Of a stretch of 64,000 nt of DNA, positions 42,514-51,564 are shown piece after piece. Where the stretch lies: the NCBI GenBank assembly GCA_963846565.1, contig CAWJWL010000003.1:186001-250000 (forward strand), given 5' to 3'. The notes beneath the pieces were generated by a model that ran no database searches, was not told the DNA's origin, and was given only the letters and a program-made list of their open reading frames with translations. Made by a program: the position numbers and the translations under genes. Each line of letters begins with the position of its first letter. Position 1 is the first letter of the stretch. This DNA comes from WHSW01 sp963846565. Its GTDB lineage: Bacteria > Actinomycetota > Thermoleophilia > Solirubrobacterales > 70-9.

Positions 42514-43280
42514 TCGTAGGTCAGGCTGCATTCCTTCGCCTCCTCGGCACGCGCGTCGGCGAGCGCCTTCTTCGCCTTGCGCAGTTTCTTCTTCGCCTTC
42601 TGCTTCTTTTCCGGGGTCTCAGCGTTCTCGACCTTGCGCTTCGCCTTCTTCACCGCCTGCTGGGCGGCGGGGACGGCTGTCTTCGCCGCCTCGCACGCGG
42701 GACTCGTGAGCAGGTCCTCGGCGGTATCGGTCGCCCCGTTTGCGGTCACGCCGAGCACCTGGGTCGCGGTGACGCCGAAGTTCGCTCCGAGGGCGAAGCC
42801 CATCCCGGCGGTGGCGTAGACGATCCGGCCGCCGCCCACGGACAGCGGATCGAGCATGTTCGCGTTGTGGGCCGGGCTCGCCTTGAAGATCTCGATGATG
42901 TCCGTGGGCGTCGTCCCGGCGGCGGTCGCGTAGGCGATGTTCTCGCCGACGCCGTACGGGTAGCCGGCGGCGCTCGCGCGCGACTGCGGGGTTCCGTTGC
43001 CGATGCCCTCATGGGCGAAAGCAGCGTGCGCCTCCATGAACTCGCTATGCCCACCGGCGGCCGCCGCCAGGGCCGAGTCGTGGGTGAGGACGCCGCGCCC
43101 GTTGGCCGCGCGGTACACGTTCAGCAGACAGAGGAAGCTGCGCTCTGCGTCGGCCGGACCCGCCTTCTTCACGGGCGTGATCGCGCCGACGCAGTCGGTC
43201 CCGGTGGCCGCGCCCGCGGGCGCAGGCAAGAGCAGGGCGACTGCCGCCACCACCAGCATCGATGTCCGCCGGCCAGTCAC
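42510..43280 (-). CDS. Secreted CAP/SCP-domain (YkwD-like) protein with charged coiled coil
   Basis: 256 residues. A signal peptide (SMLVVAAVALLLPAPAGAA) leads to a CAP domain: LLNVYRAANGRGVLTHDSALAAAAGGHS, AHAAFAHEG, GYPYGVGENIAYA, and then IIEIFKASPAHNANML (the HxxxM region). The C-terminal 65 residues are a very basic/acidic helix (KKAKRKVENAETPEKKQKAK), a likely coiled coil. The start is GTG 43280; an in-frame ATG at 43259 is possible. CAP proteins bind lipids or cell-wall material; the exact role is unknown. It is the first gene of an operon with the proline-rich peptide and the lipase. Confidence 0.88.
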   Translation of the reverse strand: MTGRRTSMLVVAAVALLLPAPAGAATGTDCVGAITPVKKAGPADAERSFLCLLNVYRAANGRGVLTHDSALAAAAGGHSEFMEAHAAFAHEGIGNGTPQSRASAAGYPYGVGENIAYATAAGTTPTDIIEIFKASPAHNANMLDPLSVGGGRIVYATAGMGFALGANFGVTATQVLGVTANGATDTAEDLLTSPACEAAKTAVPAAQQAVKKAKRKVENAETPEKKQKAKKKLRKAKKALADARAEEAKECSLTYE

Positions 43281-43295
43281 CCGGCGGAGGTTAAA

Positions 43296-43315
43296 CGACG
43301 CCCGGCCGGGCGTCG
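43296..43315 (-). terminator. Perfect-palindrome terminator after the NlpC-like gene
   Basis: CGACGCCCGGCCGGGCGTCG is a perfect 20-nt palindrome followed on the minus strand by TTTAACC. It lies between the stop of the NlpC-like gene (43322) and the CAP gene start (43280), separating the two transcripts. Confidence 0.75.
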
Positions 43316-43321
43316 AGGGCC

Positions 43322-43882
43322 TCAGAGACCCGCGTAGTAGCGCTTCTTGAACGGTCCGTTGACGAGGCCGGCCTTGACGTCCTTGGACCAGCCGGGCCCA
43401 GGCTCGCCGTCGGCGGGGACCGACGTGTCGAAGCGCAGCCCGGCGATCCTGACGAAGGCGTGGCCGCGGTTGTAATAGACGGTGATCCACCCGCCCTTGC
43501 CCGCCTCGCCCCAGTCGTCGAAGTCGTAGGACGGCAGTGGCGAGTCGAGGATGTCGGCGCCCATCGGACCGAGCGCGTAGCTGACGGCGCCGGAGCAGTC
43601 GTAGCAGCGCGAGTTCGGCTTGCCGTGTCCGCCGCCGGAGCAGTAGCCGGCGTCGTCGATGGAGTTCGCGGCCTCGATCGCGCGCTGGACCTCGATCGGG
43701 GCCCCGGCCGGGGGCGCCGCGAGGCCGCTCGGCATCAGCTTCGCCTTGACGCCCGGGACGGGCGCCGGCGGCGCGACGCTCGGGTCGACCCCGCCGGATC
43801 CCGCGGAAGCGGTTCCCGGCAAGAGCACGAGCGTCAGCCCCAGGATTGAGGCGAATGCGCAGCAACGAACCGACCTTGGCAC
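43322..43882 (-). CDS. Secreted NlpC/P60-like cell-wall hydrolase
   Basis: 186 residues. A signal peptide ending TASA is followed by a linker and a cysteine-peptidase-like domain: CYDCSGAVSYALGPMG (nucleophile Cys), then NRGHAFVRIAGLRFDTS (base His). The pattern matches the NlpC/P60 group in reduced form; activity against peptidoglycan is inferred. The start is GTG 43882 with AAGGAGACGGAG upstream. A c-di-AMP riboswitch lies directly in front, as is common for actinomycete cell-wall hydrolases. Confidence 0.8.
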   Translation of the reverse strand: MPRSVRCCAFASILGLTLVLLPGTASAGSGGVDPSVAPPAPVPGVKAKLMPSGLAAPPAGAPIEVQRAIEAANSIDDAGYCSGGGHGKPNSRCYDCSGAVSYALGPMGADILDSPLPSYDFDDWGEAGKGGWITVYYNRGHAFVRIAGLRFDTSVPADGEPGPGWSKDVKAGLVNGPFKKRYYAGL

Positions 43883-43902
43883 TGGTTCTCCGTCTCCTTT
43901 TC

Positions 43903-44035
43903 GGCCTACGGGGTTAGCTGACGGGCTGGCGCTAGAGGAGCAGCGCCCCCACCTATCGGTGGGTTGGCCCCAACATCTGGGTCCCCCGCTCCCGATCCGC
44001 GTACGGATCAGAATTAGGCAAGCGGGTTACGATCG
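43903..44035 (-). ncRNA. c-di-AMP riboswitch (ydaO/yuaA type)
   Basis: On the minus strand the conserved blocks of the ydaO aptamer appear in order: GAGCGGGGGACCCAGATG, TGGGGCCAACCCACC, GGTGGGGGCGCTG, then CAGCCCGTCAGCTAACCCCG followed by TAGGC. It sits between a possible -10 (TATATT, near 44044) and the NlpC-like start at 43882. In this class the ligand c-di-AMP turns expression of cell-wall hydrolases or K+/osmolyte transporters down (family knowledge). Confidence 0.9.
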
Positions 44036-44113
44036 CGGGCAATATACACCGTGCAACGGAAGTTGCAGCGCCCCGTACCCAATCGCGCGAGTTCCAATCA
44101 TCGTCCGCGTGAC

Positions 44114-45481
44114 TCAGCCGGAGGCCCGAGCCGACTCGTGCCGGAGGAAGAGTTCGTTGACGACCCAGAGCGCGAGCCCGATCGCGATCAGCATCCCGGC
44201 GCGGGCGAAGGTCTCCGCCTCGACCTGGGTGAGCAACGCGATCGAGACCGCGACGCCCAGCACCGGGAAGACGCTCGGGACGCGGAAGTGGTCCTCCTCG
44301 ACTCGATCGCGGCGAAGCACGAGCACGGAGGCGTTGACGACGATGAAGACGCAGACGAGCAGCGCGACCGTCGTGTCGGCGAGCTTCGAGAGGTCGCCCG
44401 TGACGATGAGGATCGCCGAGAGCGCCGTCGCGAAGCCGATCGCGACCCACGGCGTGCGCCGCTCCGGGAGGATGCGGGAGAAGGGCTTCGGTAGAACGCC
44501 CTCGCGCGACATCCCGTAGAGCAGGCGCGAGGCCATGATCATGTTGATCAGGGCGCCGTTGGCCAGCGCCAGGAGGCCGATCGCGGAGAAGACCTTCTCC
44601 GGGATCCCGAGCGGGCCCTGCTTGACGACCTCGAGCAGCGGACCGCTCGAGCTCGCGAGGTCGTTGGTCGGGACGACGATCGAGGCGCCGAAGGTGACCA
44701 GGAAGTAGAGGACGCCGGCGATCGCGAGACCGCCGAAGAGCGCGCGTGGATAGATCCGCCTCGGTTCGGTGGTCTCCTCGGCGACGTTGACCGAGTCCTC
44801 GAAGCCGATCAGGGCGTAGAAGGCGAGTGCGGCGCCGGCGAGCATCGCGGCGAAGACGCTCGAGCCGTCCTTGAACTCGAACGCGCGGCCGGTGTCGGCA
44901 TCGCCCTGGAACAGGGCCACCGCGGCGATCAGGACGATCAGCAGCAGGCCGCCGATTTCGACGATGGTGAAACCGACGTTGAGCTTCACCGACTCGGCGA
45001 TGCCGCGCAGGTTGACGATCGTGATCGCGGCGAGCAGAAGGAGGGCGCCGAGGACGACCTTGAGGTCGACGAACTCGCTCAGGTAGTCGCCGCCGAAGCC
45101 GCGCGCGAGGGCGCTCGCGGAGGTGATCCCGGAGCAGATCACCGCGAAGGCAACGATGAAGGAGAGGAACCGGTTCTTGAATGCGCGGTGCGTGTAAAGA
45201 GCGGCCCCGCCGGCCTGCGGGTACTTCGAAACGAGCTCCGCGTAGGAGCCCGCGGTGAACGCGGCCATGATCAGGGCGAGCAGGAATGCGCTCCAGATGG
45301 CGCCTCCGGTCTCCGCGCCGACCTCACCGACGAGCGCGTAGATGCCGCCGCCGAGGATGTCGCCGACGATGAAGAGGAGCAGCAGGCCCGGGGTGATCGC
45401 GCGGGCAAGGCCCGAGCCGGAGTCGTCGTCCGGAATCGCGGCATCGGCCGGCACCGGGATCCTCCGCTTCGGACGCGCCAT
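44114..45481 (-). CDS. APC-family amino acid/polyamine permease
   Basis: 455 residues, 12 predicted transmembrane helices. The first helix carries FIVGDILGGGIYALVGEVGA, the APC substrate loop; FYALIGFEDSVNVAEETTEPRRIYPRAL (TM6 region) and SRLLYGMSREGVLP are typical. No C-terminal UspA domain, unlike the two APC proteins near 57-61 kb. It probably imports an amino acid; substrate unknown. ATG 45481 is divergent from the EamA gene. Confidence 0.9.
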   Translation of the reverse strand: MARPKRRIPVPADAAIPDDDSGSGLARAITPGLLLLFIVGDILGGGIYALVGEVGAETGGAIWSAFLLALIMAAFTAGSYAELVSKYPQAGGAALYTHRAFKNRFLSFIVAFAVICSGITSASALARGFGGDYLSEFVDLKVVLGALLLLAAITIVNLRGIAESVKLNVGFTIVEIGGLLLIVLIAAVALFQGDADTGRAFEFKDGSSVFAAMLAGAALAFYALIGFEDSVNVAEETTEPRRIYPRALFGGLAIAGVLYFLVTFGASIVVPTNDLASSSGPLLEVVKQGPLGIPEKVFSAIGLLALANGALINMIMASRLLYGMSREGVLPKPFSRILPERRTPWVAIGFATALSAILIVTGDLSKLADTTVALLVCVFIVVNASVLVLRRDRVEEDHFRVPSVFPVLGVAVSIALLTQVEAETFARAGMLIAIGLALWVVNELFLRHESARASG

Positions 45482-45573
45482 GCGCTCCGCTTACCCACTC
45501 CCCCGGCCCGCACGCGCCGGTCGTTACCGTCATCCGCCTGTCACGGAGCAGCCACACCACCTCGATCTCGCTG

Positions 45574-46392
45574 GTGCTCGCAGCGATCGTCTCCGTGCAG
45601 GTCGGAGCCGGGGTCGCGACGAAGCTCTTCGACGAGGTCGGCCCGACCGGGACGGTGATGCTGCGGCTCGCGTTCGCCGCGCTGGTGCTGGGGGTGGTCT
45701 GGCGCCCGGCCCTGCGTGGCCTGCGAGGACCTCGCGCGCGCGACGTCCTCCTCTTCGCGATCGCCCTCGCCGGGATGAACACGAGCTTCTACCTCGCGCT
45801 CGACCGGATCCCGCTCGGGATCGGCGTGACGCTCGAGTTCGTCGGCCCGCTCGGCGTCGCCTTCGCCGCCTCCCGGCGGCGCTCGGACCTGCTCTGGGCC
45901 GGGCTCGCCGCGGCCGGGATCGTGCTCCTCGCGCCCATGCTCGGCGGGGATCTGAACACTCCGGGCGTCGTCCTCGCGCTGCTCGCGGGCGCCTTCTGGG
46001 CTGCCTACATCGTGCTCTCGGCGCGCATCGGTCGCAGCTTCGACGGCGGCGAGGGCCTGGCGCTGGCGATGATCATCGCCGCCCTGCTGCTGCTCCCGGC
46101 CGGCATCGCGGACGGCGGCGCCGAGCTCCTCGACGCGGGGATTCTCGCCGCGGCCTTCGCCGTGGCGATGCTGAGCTCGGCGATTCCCTACTCGCTCGAG
46201 CTCGAGGCGCTGCGACGCCTTCCCCAGGGCGTCTTCGGCGTGCTCATGAGCATGGGGCCGGCCGTCGCCGCCGGCGTCGGCTTCCTCCTCCTCGACCAGG
46301 GGCTGGCGGCGCGTGAGGTGGTCGCGATCGGGCTCGTCGTCGCCGCCAGCGCCGGAGCGTTGCGAAGCGCCCCGCCGAGCGCCGAGGCGTAG
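45574..46392 (+). CDS. EamA-family exporter (RhtA-like)
   Basis: 272 residues, ten predicted helices in two EamA repeats. The opening LAAIVSVQVGAGVATKLFDEVGP and PLGIGVTLEFVGPLGVA resemble RhtA-type threonine/homoserine exporters. GTG 45574 leaves a shortened first helix; codons upstream (RSSHTTSISLV) are in frame without a standard start, so the true start may be earlier or non-canonical. It is followed 16 bp later by the DUF3105 lipoprotein. Confidence 0.85.
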   Translation: MLAAIVSVQVGAGVATKLFDEVGPTGTVMLRLAFAALVLGVVWRPALRGLRGPRARDVLLFAIALAGMNTSFYLALDRIPLGIGVTLEFVGPLGVAFAASRRRSDLLWAGLAAAGIVLLAPMLGGDLNTPGVVLALLAGAFWAAYIVLSARIGRSFDGGEGLALAMIIAALLLLPAGIADGGAELLDAGILAAAFAVAMLSSAIPYSLELEALRRLPQGVFGVLMSMGPAVAAGVGFLLLDQGLAAREVVAIGLVVAASAGALRSAPPSAEA

Positions 46393-46408
46393 GTACGCTC
46401 CGGTGTCG

Positions 46409-46999
46409 ATGAGGTCGCTGACGCTCCCCGCCGCGGTTGTCGCCGCCCTCGTGATCGCCGCCTGCGGCGGCTCCGACGACGCCGACCAGGGGTCATCGAC
46501 GACGGCTTCCGAGGCGACGGCGTCGAGCGGATCCTGCGCCGAGATCGAGGAGCTCGAGGTGCCGCCGTACGAGCACGACAACCGAAAGTTCACAGTCGAC
46601 GACTACCTCACGATCCCGCCGGCGGGCGGCGATCACACAGACGCCGCGCTGGCGGCCGGCGGCAGCCACGGGCCGGAGGTCGAGCTCGGCGCCGCGGTAC
46701 ATACGCTCGAGCACGGTGCGGTGATCGCGTGGACCAACGGACTCGAGCCGGACGAGATGAGCGCGATCGAGACGGAGGTGGAAGCCGCACGCGCAGAGGG
46801 CTACTACCAGCTCGCGATCGTCGAGCTGCCGGAGCTCGAGGGGCCGTTCGCGCTCAGTGCCTGGGGCGCGGTTCAGAACTGCACCGAGGCGGACCCGTCC
46901 GCGATCAAGCCCTTCATCGAAGAGTGGTACGCGTCCCCGAAGAGCGCCGAGTCCGTACTCGCCTGTCAGGGCGAGGCGCGGCGCCTGCCCCCCTGTTGA
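46409..46999 (+). CDS. DUF3105-type lipoprotein
   Basis: 196 residues. The signal ends AALVIAACGG, a lipobox. The GGDHTDAALAAGGSHGP block and AAVHTLEHGAVIAW contain the His residues conserved in DUF3105 proteins, which may bind a metal. A Cys in QNCTEAD and two at the C-terminus are notable. The function is unknown. The start is ATG 46409. It probably forms a transcript with the EamA exporter. Confidence 0.8.
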   Translation: MRSLTLPAAVVAALVIAACGGSDDADQGSSTTASEATASSGSCAEIEELEVPPYEHDNRKFTVDDYLTIPPAGGDHTDAALAAGGSHGPEVELGAAVHTLEHGAVIAWTNGLEPDEMSAIETEVEAARAEGYYQLAIVELPELEGPFALSAWGAVQNCTEADPSAIKPFIEEWYASPKSAESVLACQGEARRLPPC

Positions 47000-47053
47000 C
47001 ACCAACAACGTTCCGTCCCTCCGCAAGCGGACGGACGGGTCAGCCGCCCCACG

Positions 47054-48376
47054 TCAGTTGTCGGACTTCGGCGCGGGCACCGTCCCCGCGGCGGTAACTC
47101 CCTCTTCCGCGACCGGGTCCGGGGTGACGCCCTCGATCGCCCCGTCGGCGGGTGAGTGCTGCGAGCGCGAGCGGACCAGGAACGGCAGCGCCAGAGCCGA
47201 GATCCCGGCCGACATCAGGTACGAGGCCGGATAGCTCCAGACGTCCGCTGCTCGCCCGAGCAGCGGCTGGGAGACGACGCCGCCGGCCGAGCTCATCAGC
47301 GAGTCGAACGAGATGATCGTCGCACGCTGCTCGGAGGGGATCATCCCGTTCAGGTAGGCCTGGCGGATCGGCACCGTCGCCGCGAACAGGAGCCCCCAGA
47401 CCACGATCAGCGCGATCACCGGCCAGAACGACTCGATCAGCCCGATGAAGAGCAGGGAGACGGTGCTCGCCCCCGCGGCCGCGATCAGGGCCGAGGTGCG
47501 GAGATCGAAGAGGGCGCGGATCTTCGGCGCCGCGATGCCGCCCGCGATCTGCGAGCCCGCGATGATCGCGGCGACGAGGCCGGCGATCCCGTACGCCTCG
47601 GGGTCGCCGTACAGGTCGAGCAGGTGCGGTTGGAGCGCGTAGAACACGTAGATGCCGACGCCGCCGGTGAACGGCGCGGCGAGCATCAGGTACTTCACCG
47701 CGGGGACCCGCCAGCCGAACTCGATCGAGTTCGAGGCGATCTTGCGGATCTCGGCCATGGGTCTCCCGTCGCGTTTGGGCTCGAAGCCGATGTCGTGCAT
47801 GAGCACGAACGCGGCCATGAACATGAGCCCGAGCACGGCGGCGCGGACCACGAACGGCGCCCCGAGGCTGACCGCCTGGGCGATGAAGCCGCCGGCGATC
47901 GAACCGGTCAGCATCGCCACCCCGCTGACGATCTGGCCGCGGGCGAAGACCGACTCGAGCTGTCCGTCGAAGCCGGTGGCGTCGAGCGCGTCGACGAGCC
48001 AGGCCTCGGTCGCGCCGGAGAAGAAGGTGAAGCCGAGGCCGAGCAGGAGCGAGACTACGGCCCATTCCCAGAACGGGGCCTCGACCTCCCAGAGGACGAC
48101 GTAGAGGAAGGTCGTCACGGCGAGCGTCACCGTGCCGAGCAGGAACGACGTCCGCCGGCCCCACATGTCGGCGACGATCCCGGTGGGCACCTCGAACAGC
48201 ACCATCCCGGCGGTGAAGAACGCATTGGCCGCGAACGCCTCGAGGTTGTTGAGCCCGGCGTCGAGGAGGAAGATCGTGTTGATCCCCCAGATCAGCGACG
48301 CCGCCAGGGTGTTGCCGAGCATCAGCGTGTAGTACGTGCGCTTGACCCGGGTCGGCGTGACTTCGGAGGGGGCCAT
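47054..48376 (-). CDS. Major facilitator superfamily transporter
   Basis: 440 residues, 12 helices. The loop 2-3 signature ADMWGRRTSFLLG is intact, and VFARGQIVSGVAMLTGSIAGG is typical of drug/metabolite exporters of the same branch as bacterial multidrug MFS proteins. A disordered tail ends it. ATG 48376 follows a palindrome at 48384-48393. Substrate unknown. Confidence 0.9.
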   Translation of the reverse strand: MAPSEVTPTRVKRTYYTLMLGNTLAASLIWGINTIFLLDAGLNNLEAFAANAFFTAGMVLFEVPTGIVADMWGRRTSFLLGTVTLAVTTFLYVVLWEVEAPFWEWAVVSLLLGLGFTFFSGATEAWLVDALDATGFDGQLESVFARGQIVSGVAMLTGSIAGGFIAQAVSLGAPFVVRAAVLGLMFMAAFVLMHDIGFEPKRDGRPMAEIRKIASNSIEFGWRVPAVKYLMLAAPFTGGVGIYVFYALQPHLLDLYGDPEAYGIAGLVAAIIAGSQIAGGIAAPKIRALFDLRTSALIAAAGASTVSLLFIGLIESFWPVIALIVVWGLLFAATVPIRQAYLNGMIPSEQRATIISFDSLMSSAGGVVSQPLLGRAADVWSYPASYLMSAGISALALPFLVRSRSQHSPADGAIEGVTPDPVAEEGVTAAGTVPAPKSDN

Positions 48377-48383
48377 GTCTATA

Positions 48384-48393
48384 TCTGTACAGA
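48384..48393. promoter_or_regulatory. Palindrome next to the MFS start
   Basis: TCTGTACAGA is a perfect 10-bp palindrome ending 8 bp before the MFS start codon. On the minus strand TACAGAT could serve as a -10 for a leaderless message, with the palindrome as its operator. This is weak evidence, since short palindromes occur by chance. Confidence 0.3.
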
Positions 48394-48437
48394 CCCGGGC
48401 CGCCGGCCCGATTCATCGGCGCTGGCCGTGCAGGCGA

Positions 48438-49463
48438 TCAGGGCAGGTCGAGGTACTCGAGCGCACCGGAGAAGGCGAGGCCCGGCTGCGGCCCGCCCTC
48501 GAGCGCGAAGAGGCGTGCACCGCGCGCGGCCGCGCCGACCCCATGGCGCGGCGTGGGCATCTCGGGCAGCTCGATCCAGCTGTCCGAGCCGGGGTCGTAG
48601 GCCTCGACCTCCTCGATCGTCGTGCCGCCGTCGAGCTCCTCGCCGCCGAGCACGACGAGCAGGCCCCCGGCGATGGCGGCCGCGTGGCCGCTGCGCGCGG
48701 TCGGCAGGTCCGGCAGCTTCCGCCAGCGATCCTGAGGCGGGAAGTAGGACTCGACGGTCGCCAGACCGCCGTGCACGGGGCCGGGGCGCCCTCCGGTGAC
48801 GACCAGGTGCCCGCCGAGCACCGCGGCGGCAACGTGGTTTCGGCCCGTCGGCATCGACTTCGCGCGCTTCCAGCGGTCGAGCCGGAGGTCGTAGACCTCG
48901 AGCGTGCGCAGCGTCTCATCGGCAGCGTTGTAGCCGCCGGCGGCGTAGAGGCGGTTCCCGATCGCGCCGAGGGCGAGCGCGCCGCGGGCGGTTGGCGCAT
49001 CGGTCAGCCGCGACCAGCGATCGCGCTTCGGGGCGTACTCGTAGAGGCGGCGCGAGTAGCGATCCACGCCGCCAGGAGTCGGCAGGTTGCCGCCGAGCAG
49101 GTAGAGCCTGCCGCGGCGGGACGTGAGCGCCGCGTGGTTCACGGCGATCGGCAGTGGCGCCACCTCGGTCCAGCGGTCCTCGGAGATGTCGTAGGCGACC
49201 ATGCGGCCGGTGGTCCCGCCCGAGGAGATGAAGCCGCCGGCGACGTAGATCCGGTCGCCGACGCGGGCGGCACCGACCTCCGTTCGCTCCAGGGGGCTCG
49301 GCGCCAGCGAGCCCCAGCCGCCGCCCGCGCGCGGGGCCGGCGGACCGTCGCGGCCTTCCTCCCCACCGGCCGCGATCACGATCGCGGCGGCGCCGGCGAG
49401 GGCGAGGAGAGCGGCGATCGTGGCCCTGGCCATGATCGAGGCGGCGCGAGCCGGAGGGCTCAC
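48438..49463 (-). CDS. Membrane-anchored kelch-repeat protein
   Basis: 341 residues. A signal anchor (MARATIAALLALAGAAAIVIAAGG after a short basic start) leads to six kelch repeats with the GGxxxxxxxxxxxYDxxxxRW pattern (AGGYNAADETLRTLEVYD, VVLGGEELDGGTTIEEVEAY), forming a beta-propeller outside the cell. The GTG at 49463 shares GTGA with the stop of the zinc-ribbon gene, so it is coupled. Role unknown, probably protein or glycan binding. Confidence 0.88.
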   Translation of the reverse strand: MSPPARAASIMARATIAALLALAGAAAIVIAAGGEEGRDGPPAPRAGGGWGSLAPSPLERTEVGAARVGDRIYVAGGFISSGGTTGRMVAYDISEDRWTEVAPLPIAVNHAALTSRRGRLYLLGGNLPTPGGVDRYSRRLYEYAPKRDRWSRLTDAPTARGALALGAIGNRLYAAGGYNAADETLRTLEVYDLRLDRWKRAKSMPTGRNHVAAAVLGGHLVVTGGRPGPVHGGLATVESYFPPQDRWRKLPDLPTARSGHAAAIAGGLLVVLGGEELDGGTTIEEVEAYDPGSDSWIELPEMPTPRHGVGAAARGARLFALEGGPQPGLAFSGALEYLDLP

Positions 49464-49648
49464 GCGGCGCTCCCCCGTTCGTCGCTTCGCTCCCAGCCGG
49501 GGCACGCGGCGACCGGTAGGCGCGGGTAGCGCGGGTACGCCGGCTCGGTTCGCGAGCGCTCGCAGAGCGAGAACTCGGACCCCCGCGTGTTACGGATGAT
49601 CCGCTGGTGGCGGCAGGTGTCGCAGAGCCCCGCGGGCGGTCGCGCCAT
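49460..49648 (-). CDS. Small zinc-ribbon-like protein
   Basis: 62 residues. CDTCRHQRIIRNTRGSEFSLC and a later Cys (VAACPGWE) give a CxxC...C...C metal site. Similar small proteins occur in related actinomycetes, of unknown function. ATG 49648; an upstream extension is open but unsupported. It is coupled by GTGA to the kelch gene. Confidence 0.75.
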   Translation of the reverse strand: MARPPAGLCDTCRHQRIIRNTRGSEFSLCERSRTEPAYPRYPRLPVAACPGWERSDERGSAA

Positions 49649-49681
49649 CGCGTGGAGTATCACGCACAGCCCCGACCCGGT

Positions 49682-49728
49682 CCAAACGTCCGTACTGCCC
49701 CCCTCTGGGGGGGCGTTTGGGACGTTTG
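49682..49728. promoter_or_regulatory. Two mutually exclusive stem-loops
   Basis: CCAAACG (49682-49688) can pair with CGTTTGG (49714-49720), enclosing a second stem of C6 (49698-49703) and G7 (49707-49713). The same left arm read as CAAACGTCC (49683-49691) can instead pair over 9 bp with GGACGTTTG (49720-49728). Only one can form at a time. It lies upstream of the -10 of the ABC exporter and beyond the zinc-ribbon start, so it may be an operator or attenuator. Confidence 0.5.
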
Positions 49729-49751
49729 TCGGTCGGTGGTACTTCACTTTG

Positions 49752-49757
49752 TATAGT
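49752..49757 (+). promoter_or_regulatory. Probable -10 element of a leaderless ABC-exporter message
   Basis: TATAGT, preceded by TG, lies 7 bp before the ATG at 49765, the spacing expected if transcription starts at the start codon. TTGTCG (49726) could be a -35 but is 20 bp away, longer than ideal. Confidence 0.45.
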
Positions 49758-49764
49758 CGGGTGG

Positions 49765-51564
49765 ATGCCGACCTTCCGGCGTTTGCTCGGCTTTCTGCGC
49801 CCCTACCGGCGCGACGTCATCATCTCGCTCGTCTTCGCCTGGCTGGCGATGGCGATGACCGTCGCGATCCCGCTGCTGATCGGCGCCGCCGTCGACGCGA
49901 TCGAATCGGCGACGCCGCGACGACCTCCTGCCGCTGGCGCTCGCGATCGTCGGCGCCGGCCTCCTGCGGCTCGGGCTCACCGTTCGTCCGCCGCCTGATC
50001 GCCGGCAAGGTCTCGCTCGCGGTCGAGTTCGACCTGCGCCAGCGGATCTACGAGCACCTGCAGCGGCTCGAGCTCGGCTTCTTCGACGGCCAGCAGACGG
50101 GGCAGCTGATGTCGCGGGCGACGGTCGACCTGCAGTCGATCCGCTTCTTCCTCGGCTACGGGCTCATCTTCCTGACCCAGAACGTGCTCACGATCCTGCT
50201 CGCCGGCGGCGGTGATGTTCGCGCATCAACCCCTGGCTGGCGGCGCTCGCGCTGCTGCCCGATGCCGTTCGTCGTCTTCACCGCGACGCGCTACAACCGC
50301 CTCTCCCGCCCGGCGCTGCAGGAGGTGCAGCAGCGGATCGCCGAGCTGACCGCGGAGGCCGAGGAGAGCGTCTCCGGGCATCCGGATCGTCAAGGCCTTC
50401 GCCCGCGAGGAACACATGCTCGACCCGCTTCCGCGACTCGGTCACCCGGGTGTTCGACCAGAACGTCTACTCGACCCGGCTGCGCGCCTTCTACACGCCG
50501 CTGATCGGCTTCCTCCCGAGCATCGGGCTCGCGGTGGTGCTGCTGGTCGGCGGCCGCCAGGTGATCAACGGCGAGCTTCACGCTCGGCGAGTTCACCGCT
50601 TTCTACACCCTACCTGGTGATGCTGTCGGGGCCGATGCGCATGCTCGGGATGGCGCTCGGCATGGCCCAGCGGGCGATCGCGTCCGGCAACCGGCTGTTC
50701 GAGATCCTCGACCGCGAGCCGCGGATGCACGAGCCCGCCCGGACGCGCCGGCCTCTGCCGGAGGGCCCGGGCCGGGTCGAGTTGCGAAGCGTCGTCGGAC
50801 TCGCCTACGACGGCGGCGAGCCGTCGCTCGCGCGACATCGACCTCGAGGTCCCGGCCGGGCACACGGTGGCCCTCGTCGGGCCGACCGGCTCCGGCAAGA
50901 CCAGCCTGGTCGGCGCTGATCGCGCGCCTCTACGACCCGACCGAGGGGACCGTGACGATCGACGGCGCCGACATCCGCGCGGTCGACCTCGCACTCGCTG
51001 CGCCAGTCCAGATCGCCTTCGTCGCCGACGACAGCTTCCTGTTCTCCGCCACGGTCGCCGACAACATCGCCTACGCGCAGGCCGGACGCGACCCCGGAGC
51101 AGATCGAGCTCGCCGCGCGCCGGCGCGCCCAGGCCGCACGACTTCATCGATGCGAGCTGCCGGACGGCTACGAGACGGTCGTCGGCGAGCGCGGCCTGAC
51201 GCTCTCGGGCGGCCAGCGCCAGCGGGTCGCGATCGCGCGGGCGCTGGTCGCCGACCCGCGGATCCTGATCCTCGACGACGCCACCTCCTCGGTCGACGCG
51301 CGCACCGAGGACGGAGATCAAGCGCGGCCTGCGCGAGGCGATGCGGGGCCGGACGACGTTCGTCGTCGCCCACCGGCTCTCGACGATCTCGCTCGCCGAC
51401 GAGATCGTCGTCATGGACGAGGGGCGGATCGTCGACCGCGGCACCCACGAGGAGCTGCTCGAGCGCTGCGCCGCTCTACGGCGAGATCGCCGAATCGGGC
51501 TGCGAGGACTGCGTCTTCCTGCAGCAGCGACCTCGAGGAGCGCGAGGAGGTGGCGAGGCTGTGA
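49765..51564 (+). pseudogene. ABC exporter subunit 1 with many +1 frame breaks
   Basis: Pieced together from three frames it is a full type IV ABC exporter: membrane part (LLGFLRPYRRDVIISLVFAW, GFFDGQQTGQLMSRATVDL), then Walker A GPTGSGKTSLV, signature LSGGQRQRVAIARAL, Walker B LILDDATSSVDA and VVAHRLSTI. Breaks include those near 49918 (ACG-C-CGC), 49983 (ACC-G-TTC), 50211, 50262, 50387, 50430, 50612 and 50920, and more to about 51527. Most are repaired by removing one base. All motifs are intact, so decay would be very recent, or the breaks are assembly errors. The Walker B Glu is Asp, as in the degenerate site of heterodimeric exporters. Its TGA overlaps the GTG of subunit 2. Confidence 0.7.

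Noticed and set aside
44114..45481. c-di-AMP riboswitch acting on the APC permease
   Set aside because: The riboswitch lies downstream of the permease stop on the same strand and upstream of the NlpC-like gene, so it controls the latter.
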